From JALVIU01 sp964462295 (GTDB taxonomy: Bacteria > Atribacterota > JALVIU01), in NCBI GenBank assembly GCA_964462295.1, contig CAYWXH010000017.1, forward strand, positions 1 to 33,331: a stretch of DNA of 33,331 nt, written 5' to 3'. Under the pieces are notes generated by a model, which did not search any database, was not told the origin of the DNA, and saw only the letters and a program-made list of their open reading frames with translations. Positions 24,571-33,258 of the stretch are shown here, piece by piece. A program made the translations under genes and the position numbers. Position 1 is the stretch's first letter; each line of letters starts with the position of its first letter.

Positions 24571-24888
24571 TTGGATAAAAAAGATATTATAAAAGAGGTA
24601 AAAGAGACAGAGGAGAAAGCTCGTCAGATAGTAAAGGATGCAAGAAAAGAGGCAAGGCTAATAATTGAGAAGGCACATACCGATGCCGCTTCTATGTGGG
24701 ATGAGGCAAAATCTCAAATGACATCAAAAAGAGAAGAGGCTATAAAGGCTGCCAGAAAGGAGGCAGATAGGGAGATAGCAAAACTTGGAAACAAGAGAGA
24801 AGCAGAAAAAAGAGAGTTTTTAAAAAAGGCACGAGACAATGAAGAAAAGGCAGTAGATTTTCTCTTTGAAAAGGTGGTGAATCTCTAA
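24571..24888 (+). CDS. V/A-type ATPase subunit H/G (peripheral stalk, AhaH/NtpF-like)
   Basis: A 105-residue, highly charged, almost wholly helical coiled-coil protein (KARQIVKDARKEARLIIEKA pattern), matching the small peripheral-stalk subunit that pairs with subunit E to form the stator. The frame is open from a GTG at 24562, but TTG 24571 is the better start because AGAAGGGGTGA (24556-24566 region) is then correctly spaced. It is the first gene of a nine-gene set in the same order as the Enterococcus hirae ntp operon. Its stop shares one base with the next start. Confidence 0.85.
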   Translation: MDKKDIIKEVKETEEKARQIVKDARKEARLIIEKAHTDAASMWDEAKSQMTSKREEAIKAARKEADREIAKLGNKREAEKREFLKKARDNEEKAVDFLFEKVVNL

Positions 24889-26843
24889 TGCCTGTTATTT
24901 TATCAAAAAGGGTAAATATTTTTTGTCATAGTACTGTCTTTCCAAAGGTTTTGGAAAGACTTCATGAAATAGGTATAGTGCAGATTACAAAATATACAGA
25001 GGATCTGGGAGAGCCTGATCCTTCTGTAAACCCGGTCTCTAAAAAACAGGATGTTATACTCCAAGAGGTAAAGTATGTTTTGGACTTTATAAGCCCCTTT
25101 TCCCAAAAAGAGGGTATGCTTAAAAAGATGATAGAGGGGTTACCTCTGGTATCAAAAGAGGAGTTCGTAAGTGCTCTTTCTTCTTTAGACTATGAGGAGA
25201 TCTATAATAGTGCCCGTGATCTTAATGATAGGCTAAATGGTATAAAAAATAAAAAGGAAGAGGTAGATATCCTTTCTAGAGAACTTTCTCTTTTTGAAGA
25301 GCTTCCTATCCCATGTGAAGAATGGGGCCCTACTGAAAAGACAAATATATTTATAGGTAGTATCCCAAAACTCAAATGGTCTGCCTTCGAAGAAGAAATA
25401 AAGGCATTTTCAGATGATATTCATCTTGAGACAATGGGTGAGGACCCAAGAGATGTAAGATTCTATCTCCTTGTTTTAAAAAGAAGAGAGCAGGATGTAT
25501 TGGCTATACTGAGGAGACACAGTTTTTCCCAAATAAAGCCTCCTTCAGGATACAAGGGTACTGTGTCCCATGTACTTTCTCAGTTAGAGGAGACAAAGAA
25601 ATCTCTTATAGAGGAAGAGAAGAAGGTTATAAGGGAAATAGAGGGACTATTAAAATATAAAGATAAATTAGAGCTTGTATATGATTATCTTTCTGTCTTA
25701 AAAGAGAGAGAGGATGTAAAAAAAGAGTTGTATTGGACGAAGAAGGTATTTCTTATTGAAGGGTGGGTACTTGAACCAGATGTAGATAGATTAAAGAAAG
25801 AACTCAAAGCTATCGGACCACAAATAGAGATTTCTATCTTTGATCCATCTGAAAATGAGGTGCCACCTATTGAACTTGAGAATAAAAAATATGTAAAGCC
25901 TTTTGAGATTATAACAAAACTTTACAGTTATCCAAATCATAAAGAACCTGATCCTACTCCATTTGTTGCGGGATTTTTCTTTATCTTTTTTGGTATGTGT
26001 CTTACAGATGCAGGATATGGAGTAGTTATGGCCCTCCTCTTTTGGTGGGCAATTAGAAAATTTAAGATAGGAGATCAGGCAAAGCTCTTTTTTAAACTCC
26101 TCATGTTTGGTGGTATATCTACTATTTTTGCAGGTGCACTTACGGGAAGTTGGTTTGGAAATTCTATAGACCTCCTACCACAGAGCCTTGGATTTTTGAA
26201 GGCTATTAAGAATTTTATAATGATAACAGATCCTATGAAAAATCCAATTCCTATGCTTGGGTTTTCTCTCCTTTTAGGCCTTATTCAGATATTTACAGGT
26301 CTTTTCATAGAGTTTTTCTCAAATATAAAGGCAGGCAAAGCAATGGATGCATGGATGGACCAGGGGAGTTGGATATTCTTCTTGGCATCTATACTCCTTT
26401 CAATAACAGGCCTTCCTTTTACTAAATATCTATTAATTGTTGGGGCACTTATTATTGTACTTACCCAGGGAAGACATAATAAAAATATTTTGGCAAAAAT
26501 AGGTGGAGGAGTGCTCTCACTATATGATGTGGTAGGATATCTTGGAGATACCCTTTCATATTCTCGTCTATTTGCATTAGGCCTTACAACAGCGGCTATT
26601 GCCATGATTGTAAATACTATAATGGGCCTTGTAAGTGGTGCACCTTTTGTTGGTTTTATAATAGGTGCTATAATATTTGTAGGTGGCCATATATTTAACC
26701 TTTTAATAAATGCACTTGGTGCATTTATCCACTCTGCAAGACTTCAATATGTAGAATTTTTTACCAAATTTTATGAAGGTGGAGGGATTCCATTTACACC
26801 TTTTAAATTAAAGACTCAATATGTAAAAATAAAGAATCCATAA
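24888..26843 (+). CDS. ntpI: V/A-type ATPase subunit I (membrane a-subunit)
   Basis: This 651-residue subunit carries the ion half-channels and anchors the stator. The N-terminal half (about 1-340) is cytosolic with long coiled-coil stretches. The C-terminal half has seven to eight membrane helices, including the family motifs PFVAGFFFIFFGMCLTDAGY (about 361-380) and YLGDTLSYSRLFALGL, whose arginine is the essential one facing the c-ring. The ATG overlaps the previous stop by one base. Length is normal. It should act with the K ring to translocate sodium or protons. Confidence 0.95.
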   Translation: MPVILSKRVNIFCHSTVFPKVLERLHEIGIVQITKYTEDLGEPDPSVNPVSKKQDVILQEVKYVLDFISPFSQKEGMLKKMIEGLPLVSKEEFVSALSSLDYEEIYNSARDLNDRLNGIKNKKEEVDILSRELSLFEELPIPCEEWGPTEKTNIFIGSIPKLKWSAFEEEIKAFSDDIHLETMGEDPRDVRFYLLVLKRREQDVLAILRRHSFSQIKPPSGYKGTVSHVLSQLEETKKSLIEEEKKVIREIEGLLKYKDKLELVYDYLSVLKEREDVKKELYWTKKVFLIEGWVLEPDVDRLKKELKAIGPQIEISIFDPSENEVPPIELENKKYVKPFEIITKLYSYPNHKEPDPTPFVAGFFFIFFGMCLTDAGYGVVMALLFWWAIRKFKIGDQAKLFFKLLMFGGISTIFAGALTGSWFGNSIDLLPQSLGFLKAIKNFIMITDPMKNPIPMLGFSLLLGLIQIFTGLFIEFFSNIKAGKAMDAWMDQGSWIFFLASILLSITGLPFTKYLLIVGALIIVLTQGRHNKNILAKIGGGVLSLYDVVGYLGDTLSYSRLFALGLTTAAIAMIVNTIMGLVSGAPFVGFIIGAIIFVGGHIFNLLINALGAFIHSARLQYVEFFTKFYEGGGIPFTPFKLKTQYVKIKNP

Positions 26844-26859
26844 AAAAGGAGGTATTATT

Positions 26860-27333
26860 ATGTCATTAGGAATTGCACTTGCTTTATTGGGAGCTGCTTT
26901 TGCAATAGGATTTGCAGGGGCAGGTTCTGCATGGGGTATAGGAATTGCAGGTTCAGTTGGCGCAGGGGTATTAAGTGAAGATCCAAACAAGTTTGGTCAG
27001 GTTCTTCTCCTTCAGGCACTCCCTGGTACCCAGGGAATTTATGGACTTTTGGTAGGTTTTTGGATCTTGATGAAGATTGGATTTTTAGGAGGTACTCCTG
27101 TAGAGGTATCTACACTTCAGGGATTGGCTGTATTTTTTGCATCTTTACCGATTGCAATAGTTGGTCTAATTTCTGCAATTTACCAGGGAAAAACAGCCGC
27201 AGGTTCCATTGCCCTTATTGCACAAAGACCAGGTGAGACAGGTAAGGCAATAGTACTTCCTGCAATGGTTGAGACATATGCTGTTTTGGCACTTTTGGCA
27301 AGCATACTCCTATTAAACGGCATAAAGTTTTAA
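26860..27333 (+). CDS. ntpK: V/A-type ATPase subunit K (c-ring), Na+-binding type
   Basis: The rotor-ring proteolipid, 157 residues, made of two fused hairpins (four membrane helices). Only the second hairpin has the ion-binding carboxylate, E138 in PAMVETYAVL. The first has LPGTQG (54-59). Together with Q109 in IYQGKTAAG, the set L54-T57-Q58-Q109-E138 equals the sodium-ligand set known from E. hirae NtpK. The pump is therefore expected to move sodium, with half as many ions per ring mass as single-hairpin c-rings. ATG with AAGGAGG upstream; a high expression level is expected. Confidence 0.95.
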   Translation: MSLGIALALLGAAFAIGFAGAGSAWGIGIAGSVGAGVLSEDPNKFGQVLLLQALPGTQGIYGLLVGFWILMKIGFLGGTPVEVSTLQGLAVFFASLPIAIVGLISAIYQGKTAAGSIALIAQRPGETGKAIVLPAMVETYAVLALLASILLLNGIKF

Positions 27334-27348
27334 TAGGGGGCATCTGAT

Positions 27349-27945
27349 ATGTCATTAGAAAATATCCTTTCGGAAATCTTAAAAGAAGGTGAAGAAGAAA
27401 AATTAAATATAATTAGAGAGGCAAGGGAAAAAGCGGACAATATTATAAGAGATACCAAAGAGAAAATAGAAGAATATAAAAATAAGGAAGAAGATAAGAT
27501 AAAAAAAGAGGCAGAGGCTACGAAAGAGCGTCTTATTACATCTTTTGAGCTAGAAAAGGATAAAGAAATTCTTACAGCAAAAAAGAAGGCAATAGATGAA
27601 GTATTCAGTAAGCTTATAGAAAAGATAACTTCTTTGCCTAAAGAGAGATACCTTGCCTTTTTGTCAGATCTTATAGTAGAGTATGCGCAAAGTGGAGAAG
27701 AGTTTCTGTATCTTTCAAAACATGATAGGGAACTTATAGATGAAAATTTTCTAAAAAATGTAAATGAGAAACTTATAAAAAAAGGAAAAAAAGGTAATAT
27801 AAAGATTGCAAAAGAGCCTGTAGATATATCTGGAGGAGTAATTCTTGGTAGGGAAAATATAAGAATAAATGCCTCTTTGGAGCTTATAGTGGAAGATGTA
27901 AGGGAGAAATGGGAAAAAGAGGTAGGGCAGATTCTTTTCTCTTAA
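27349..27945 (+). CDS. ntpE: V/A-type ATPase subunit E (peripheral stalk)
   Basis: 198 residues: a charged N-terminal helix of about 80 residues pairs with subunit H/G, and a C-terminal alpha/beta domain (ending in the conserved-type pattern SGGVILGRENIRINASLE) caps the A3B3 head. The ATG is preceded by TAGGGGG at 27333-27338. It lies between the K and C genes as in known operons. Confidence 0.92.
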   Translation: MSLENILSEILKEGEEEKLNIIREAREKADNIIRDTKEKIEEYKNKEEDKIKKEAEATKERLITSFELEKDKEILTAKKKAIDEVFSKLIEKITSLPKERYLAFLSDLIVEYAQSGEEFLYLSKHDRELIDENFLKNVNEKLIKKGKKGNIKIAKEPVDISGGVILGRENIRINASLELIVEDVREKWEKEVGQILFS

Positions 27946-27970
27946 ATAAATATGCGAAAGGTGGTAAAAA

Positions 27971-29032
27971 GTGATAGTAGGAGAATCTGTTTTATCCATA
28001 AATAAAGATCGTGGTTTTAGTTTCATAGGAGGGAAGTTAAAAAAACAAGAGGGATTTTTATTAACCCCTCAAAAATTGGAAAGGCTTATAGATGCAGAAG
28101 ATGAGGAAGAATTTATAAGAAACTTTTTTGAAGTAAGATGGCTTAGAAAAAATTACGAGATACACTCTGTAGATGAGCTTGAAGAGAAACTCTATGAAGA
28201 TCTTAGAGAAAATTTTTTAGAATTTGTCTATACTATTCCCAATATAGAGGTTCTTGATATTTTAAGATTAAAATATGATTTTCATAATCTGAAACTCCTA
28301 TTTAAAAAAAGGATGAAGGCTCAAGAACCAAAAGGACTCTATCTGGGATTGGGTAGCATCCCTCTTGAGCGACTTGAGACTGCTTTTGAGACGAAAAACT
28401 ATCTTTCTCTACCAAAAGAGATCTCTGAGATTATCACACACATCGAAGCAAAAGTAAAAGATGATGATATAAAAAGGTTAGAGATGCTTTTAGATAAGGA
28501 AAGATTCAGATTAACTTTTGAGATGATAGAAAGAATAAATAATGAGTATCTGTTTAAACTCTATACACTTATGGCAGACCTTTTAAATATACTTATTTTT
28601 GCAAGATGTAAGTTTACAGGTTTGGATAGAGAGCTCTTTTGGGAGGCTTACATACCTTATGGTACTATAAAGAGGGAAATTTTTGATAATCTTTATGATG
28701 CACCATTTTCTGTAGTTTCATCTACTCTTTCAGGAAAATACTATCTTGCTCCTATTCCTCCAAGAACGAGGAAGGAGGACCTTGTAGTGGATGGTTTTTC
28801 TTATCTTGAACACAATGGTTCATTTTCTCTTTTAGAGAAGCTTTCTGATAATCTAATAGTAAATTTTGCCCGGAATTTCAGATGGGCAACTGTAGGTATT
28901 GAACCCTTTGTCAATTACTTTTTGGCAAGGGAGATGGATATAAAAAATATATTGATAGTGGGAAGGGGCAAAGAATCCAAACTTCCCGTATCAACTATCA
29001 AAGAGAGGTTGAGGGATACATATGTACGATAA
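27971..29032 (+). CDS. ntpC: V/A-type ATPase subunit C (central stalk/rotor socket)
   Basis: A 353-residue helical protein of the V-type C/d family, the socket that joins the rotor shaft (D-F) to the K ring. Features include the C-terminal segment GIEPFVNYFLAREMDIKNIL, typical of the family, and FEVRW near the N-terminus. The start is GTG after GAAAGGTGG. The 3' end overlaps the F gene by eleven bases. Length fits the family (about 320-390). Confidence 0.92.
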   Translation: MIVGESVLSINKDRGFSFIGGKLKKQEGFLLTPQKLERLIDAEDEEEFIRNFFEVRWLRKNYEIHSVDELEEKLYEDLRENFLEFVYTIPNIEVLDILRLKYDFHNLKLLFKKRMKAQEPKGLYLGLGSIPLERLETAFETKNYLSLPKEISEIITHIEAKVKDDDIKRLEMLLDKERFRLTFEMIERINNEYLFKLYTLMADLLNILIFARCKFTGLDRELFWEAYIPYGTIKREIFDNLYDAPFSVVSSTLSGKYYLAPIPPRTRKEDLVVDGFSYLEHNGSFSLLEKLSDNLIVNFARNFRWATVGIEPFVNYFLAREMDIKNILIVGRGKESKLPVSTIKERLRDTYVR

Positions 29033-29348
29033 TATAGCTTGTATTGCCTCAAAGGATATATCACTTCTTTTTAAATCATTTGGTATTGCATCCTATCCGG
29101 CAGAAGATGAGCCAGAGAAGGTGTTTTTTGAGGTAATGGAAAGCAAAAACTATGGAGTAGTATTTATTTCAGAAGATATTGCCCAGGCTTTAGGAAAGAG
29201 GCTTTCTGAGGCCATGGAAGAATATCTTCCCGTTATTATTATAATACCGGATAGGACAGGGAGTGGAATATTTAGTGAAAAAATATTAAAAGAAAATATG
29301 GAAAGAGCTATTGGGACAGATGCTCTACTTAAGAGAGAGGGTGAGTGA
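29022..29348 (+). CDS. V/A-type ATPase subunit F (central rotor, NtpG-like)
   Basis: A 108-residue alpha/beta protein that binds subunit D on the rotor. The pattern IACIASKDISLLFKSFGI at the N-terminus, GVVFISEDIAQ in the middle and PVIIIIPDRTG is typical. The ATG lies inside the C gene. Its end meets the A-subunit start region (GTGA). Confidence 0.92.
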   Translation: MYDNIACIASKDISLLFKSFGIASYPAEDEPEKVFFEVMESKNYGVVFISEDIAQALGKRLSEAMEEYLPVIIIIPDRTGSGIFSEKILKENMERAIGTDALLKREGE

Positions 29349-29350
29349 AT

Positions 29351-31123
29351 ATGAATGAGGGAAAAATTGTTAAAATTGCAGGTCCAGTAGTTATTGCCAA
29401 AGGCATTCCTTATGCAAAGATGTATGATGTGGTTAAGGTTGGAGAAAAACATCTTATAGGTGAAATTATAGGACTTGTAGAAGATACAGCAACTATTCAG
29501 GTATATGAAGAGACGGCAGGGCTTGCCCCTGGAGAGCCTGTAGTAACTACAGGTGAACCTTTAAGTGTTGAACTTGGTCCAGGACTTATCCAGTCCATAT
29601 ATGATGGTATTCAAAGACCACTTGATGAGATAGAAGAGATAGCAGGGGCATTTATAGAAAGGGGAATAGAGGTTCCAGGTATAAAAAGAGACAAAGAATG
29701 GGATTTTAAGGCCACTGTTAAGATAGGTGATAGTGTAGGAGAAGGGGATATAGTAGGAGAGGTGCCAGAATCAGAACTTGTGATGCATAAGATAATGGTA
29801 CCATATGGGATCTCTGGTGAAGTAATTGAGATAAAATCAGGAAAATTTAAGGTAGAGGATGTAGTCTGTAAGATAAAGACAAAAGATGGGAATATAGAAG
29901 AACTCACACTTATGCAGAGATGGCCTGTAAGGAAGCCGAGACCTTTTAAAAAGAAACTAAATATAGAAGAACCCCTTATCACAGGACAAAGGGTTATTGA
30001 TACCTTTTTCCCTGTAGGTAAAGGGGGCACTGCCTGTATTCCAGGGCCTTTTGGTTCTGGTAAAACAGTAGTCCAACACCAGCTTGCAAAATGGTCTGAT
30101 GCAGATATTGTTGTATATATTGGTTGTGGAGAGCGTGGGAATGAAATGACAGATGTGCTTTTGGAATTCCCACACCTTAAAGATCCACGCTCTGGAAAAC
30201 CACTTATGAATAGGACAGTGCTTGTCGCAAATACATCAAATATGCCTGTTGCAGCCCGTGAAGCCTCAGTTTTTACAGGAATTACAATAGCTGAATATTT
30301 CCGTGATATGGGGTATAAGGTAGCACTTATGGCAGATTCTACATCCCGATGGGCAGAGGCAATGCGTGAAATTTCAGGAAGATTGGAAGAGATGCCGGGA
30401 GATGAGGGTTTCCCTGCATATCTTGGTTCAAGAATTGCAACCTTTTATGAAAGGGCAGGCCGCGTACAGTGCCTTGGAAGAGATAATAGAGAGGGATCTA
30501 TAAGTATTATTGGTGCTGTTTCACCTCCAGGTGGTGACCTTTCAGAGCCTGTTACCCAAAATACCCTTCGTGTGGTTCAGGTATTTTGGTCATTAGAAGA
30601 TAGGCTTGCATATGCAAGACACTTTCCAGCTATAAATTGGCTTACAAGTTATTCGCTTTATATACCACACCTTACTCCATACTATCAGAAGATAGCAGGA
30701 AAAGATTTTGTAGAACTTCGTAATGAGGCTATGAGCCTTTTGGAACAAGAGGCATCTTTACAAGAGATTGTAAGACTTGTGGGAATAGAGGCACTTTCTA
30801 AACATGAAAGGCTTGTACTTGAGAGTGCAAAATCTATAAGGGAAGACTATTTGCAGCAAAATGCATTTGATGAGTATGATACATATACATCCCTTACAAA
30901 GCAATACAAGATGCTCTCTCTTATCCTTTACTTCCACCATAAAGCAGAGGAGGCTATCCAAAAGGGTGCCCTTCTGGATGATATATTAAATCTTCCTGTA
31001 AGGGAAAGGATTGCAAAGGCGAAATTTATTCCTGAGAATAAACTCTCAGAATATGATAAGATTAGGGAAGAGATAGATAATGAGATTGGATCAAAAGTGT
31101 TAGTAGGAGGCGAAGAAGAGTGA
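29351..31123 (+). CDS. ntpA: V/A-type ATPase catalytic subunit A
   Basis: The 590-residue catalytic subunit of the head. P-loop GPFGSGKT is at about 232-239, the catalytic glutamate is in CGERGNEMTD (E261), and the non-homologous insertion characteristic of A subunits is at about 115-185 (ending TLMQRWPVRKPRP). ATG 29351 is preferred because GAGGGTGA (29337-29344) is then well spaced. A GTG at 29345, overlapping the F stop, would add two residues. It hydrolyses or synthesises ATP coupled to ion flow. Confidence 0.97.
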   Translation: MNEGKIVKIAGPVVIAKGIPYAKMYDVVKVGEKHLIGEIIGLVEDTATIQVYEETAGLAPGEPVVTTGEPLSVELGPGLIQSIYDGIQRPLDEIEEIAGAFIERGIEVPGIKRDKEWDFKATVKIGDSVGEGDIVGEVPESELVMHKIMVPYGISGEVIEIKSGKFKVEDVVCKIKTKDGNIEELTLMQRWPVRKPRPFKKKLNIEEPLITGQRVIDTFFPVGKGGTACIPGPFGSGKTVVQHQLAKWSDADIVVYIGCGERGNEMTDVLLEFPHLKDPRSGKPLMNRTVLVANTSNMPVAAREASVFTGITIAEYFRDMGYKVALMADSTSRWAEAMREISGRLEEMPGDEGFPAYLGSRIATFYERAGRVQCLGRDNREGSISIIGAVSPPGGDLSEPVTQNTLRVVQVFWSLEDRLAYARHFPAINWLTSYSLYIPHLTPYYQKIAGKDFVELRNEAMSLLEQEASLQEIVRLVGIEALSKHERLVLESAKSIREDYLQQNAFDEYDTYTSLTKQYKMLSLILYFHHKAEEAIQKGALLDDILNLPVRERIAKAKFIPENKLSEYDKIREEIDNEIGSKVLVGGEEE

Positions 31124-32517
31124 TTAAAGAGTATAATACAATATCACGAGTAGAAGGCCCACTTATCACTGTTGAGGGGATTGGTGATGCAAAATATAGA
31201 GAACTTGTAGAGGTGGAACTTGGATCAGGTGAGATAAGGCGTGGAGAGGTGCTTATGACCTCTGAAGGAAGAGCCCTTATTCAGCTTTTTGAAGGTTCCA
31301 CCGGTATTGATGTAAAAAAGAGTAAAGTAAGATTTTTGGGAAAGGTTATAGAATTTCCTGTATCACCTGATATATTAGGAAGGGTATTTAATGGTTCTGG
31401 AAAGCCTATAGATGGTGGACCTGAGATAATTGCAGATAAGAGATTGGATATAAACGGAGATCCTATGAATCCTTACTCTCGTGATTATCCTACTGATTTT
31501 ATCCAGACAGGGATCTCTGCAATAGACCTTATGAATACCCTTGTAAGAGGACAGAAACTTCCTATATTCTCAGGTTCAGGATTACCACATGCACAACTTG
31601 CAGCGCAGATTGCAAGACAGTCAAAGGTACTTGGAAAGGAAGAATCTTTTGCGGTTGTCTTTGGTGCAATGGGTATCACATTTGAAGAGGCAAGCTTTTT
31701 TATAAACGATTTCCAGAAAACAGGTGCAATAAAGAGGGCAGTACTTTTTATAAACCTTGCAGATGACCCGGTTATTGAGAGGATTATTACACCACGTATT
31801 GCACTTACCGCAGCAGAATATCTTGCATTTGATCTTGATATGCATGTACTTGTTATCCTTACTGATTTTACAAATTATTGTGAGGCCTTACGTGAGGTAT
31901 CTGCTGCCAGAAAAGAGGTGCCAGGAAGACGTGGTTATCCGGGATATCTCTATACAGACCTTGCAACTATGTATGAACGTGCAGGGAGGATAAAGAATAA
32001 GAAAGGTTCGATTACTCAAATTCCTATTTTGACTATGCCAGAGGATGATAAAACACACCCTATTCCTGACCTTACAGGGTATATTACAGAAGGTCAGATT
32101 ATATTGAGTAGGAGTTTACATAGACAAGGCATATATCCACCTATTGATGTGCTTCCATCACTTTCTCGTCTTAAGGATAAAGGTATTGGTCCAGGGAAGA
32201 CAAGAGAAGACCATGCAAATGTCATGAACCAGCTTTTTGCCTCATATGCAAGGGGAAAAGAGGCCAAAGAACTTGCTATTATCCTTGGTGAGGCAGCACT
32301 TTCTGAGGTGGATAAAAAGTTTGTAAAATTTGCAGATGAATTTGAGGATAAGTTTGTGCGTCAAGGACAAAATGAGAACCGTTCCATAGAAGAAACCCTA
32401 AGAATAGGGTGGGAACTCCTTACTATCCTTCCAAGGACAGAACTTAAGAGAATTAGGGATGAATATATTGAGAAGTATATGCCTAAAAAAACCATATATA
32501 TGGAGAATAAGGAATGA
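31120..32517 (+). CDS. ntpB: V/A-type ATPase subunit B (non-catalytic)
   Basis: A 465-residue subunit alternating with A in the hexameric head. It contains the B-type degenerate P-loop region IFSGSGLPHAQLAAQIARQ in place of a true Walker A. Other B-type landmarks are MTFEE-like GAMGITFEEASFF, REVSAARKEVPGRRGYPGY and SLSRLKDKGIGPGKTREDH. The GTG start overlaps the A stop (GTGA), with TAGGAGG at 31104-31110. Confidence 0.97.
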   Translation: MIKEYNTISRVEGPLITVEGIGDAKYRELVEVELGSGEIRRGEVLMTSEGRALIQLFEGSTGIDVKKSKVRFLGKVIEFPVSPDILGRVFNGSGKPIDGGPEIIADKRLDINGDPMNPYSRDYPTDFIQTGISAIDLMNTLVRGQKLPIFSGSGLPHAQLAAQIARQSKVLGKEESFAVVFGAMGITFEEASFFINDFQKTGAIKRAVLFINLADDPVIERIITPRIALTAAEYLAFDLDMHVLVILTDFTNYCEALREVSAARKEVPGRRGYPGYLYTDLATMYERAGRIKNKKGSITQIPILTMPEDDKTHPIPDLTGYITEGQIILSRSLHRQGIYPPIDVLPSLSRLKDKGIGPGKTREDHANVMNQLFASYARGKEAKELAIILGEAALSEVDKKFVKFADEFEDKFVRQGQNENRSIEETLRIGWELLTILPRTELKRIRDEYIEKYMPKKTIYMENKE

Positions 32518-33137
32518 AACTCAATGTAAATCCTAATCGTATGGTTTTACTCCGTCTGAAGAGACAGCTTCAGACGGCAAAAAGAGGGCATAAACTCCTA
32601 AAAGATAAACAAGATGCATTGATTCAAAAGTTTGTTACACTCTCTATGGAAGCAAGGGACAAAAGGACAAAGATTATGTCGCATCTTCAAGATATTTATG
32701 GAGATTTTCAACGGGCAAGGGGTGCTATATCTGATAAATTTTTAGAGGCAGCAGTATTTGGTGCATCCACTGAGGCAAAGGTAATTACAAAGCGGGAAAA
32801 TGTGATGGGGGTAATAGTCCCTCGTCTCTCCCTTGAGAAAGAGGTAAAGCCTTATTCATATGGTTATGTTACTACATCAGGTGAATTGGATATAGCACTT
32901 AAAAAACTTGCAGAACTTTTACCAGAACTTTTAAAATTGGGCGAATTAGAAAATGAAGTCACCAAAATTTCTCATGAAATCGAAAGAACCAAGAGAAGGG
33001 TAAATGCACTTGAATATGTACTTATTCCGAACTTAGAAGAGACAATAAAATTCATAAGTATGAAACTTGATGAAAATGCTCGTTCTGCAGCCTCTGCCCT
33101 TATGCGTATAAAAGATATGCTAAGGAAAGGGGAATAG
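32514..33137 (+). CDS. ntpD: V/A-type ATPase subunit D (central rotor shaft)
   Basis: A 207-residue subunit, predicted as two long antiparallel helices, that turns inside the A3B3 head. The N-terminal VNPNRMVLLRLKRQLQTAKR and RRVNALEYVLIPNLEETIKF near the C-terminus are characteristic. The ATG overlaps the B stop (ATGA). It is the last gene of the operon. A 9-bp stem (33127-33148) overlaps its stop codon but lacks a T run. Confidence 0.96.
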   Translation: MKLNVNPNRMVLLRLKRQLQTAKRGHKLLKDKQDALIQKFVTLSMEARDKRTKIMSHLQDIYGDFQRARGAISDKFLEAAVFGASTEAKVITKRENVMGVIVPRLSLEKEVKPYSYGYVTTSGELDIALKKLAELLPELLKLGELENEVTKISHEIERTKRRVNALEYVLIPNLEETIKFISMKLDENARSAASALMRIKDMLRKGE

Positions 33138-33160
33138 GTATTTCCCTTGCAAATTGTGTT

Positions 33161-33234
33161 GCGCCCGTAGCTCAGTAGGATAGAGCGACGGCCTCCGGAG
33201 CCGTAGATCGGAGGTTCGAATCCTCTCGGGCGCA
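33161..33234 (+). tRNA. tRNA-Arg (anticodon CCG)
   Basis: A complete cloverleaf: acceptor GCGCCCG/CGGGCGC, D stem GCTC/GAGC, anticodon stem ACGGC/GCCGT with loop CTCCGGA (anticodon CCG at 33195-33197), T stem GGAGG/CCTCT with loop TTCGAAT, discriminator A at 33234. It reads CGG. CCA is not encoded, so it must be added enzymatically. It lies 23 bases after the V-ATPase D gene and may be cotranscribed. Confidence 0.96.
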
Positions 33235-33258
33235 CTCTTTTATTTTTGTAAGGGTACC

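Noticed and set aside
33127..33148. Hairpin at the end of the V-ATPase D gene as a terminator
   Set aside because: A 9-bp stem with one G-T pair is possible, but it overlaps the stop codon and is followed by GCAAATTG rather than a T run; read-through into the tRNA gene seems as likely.
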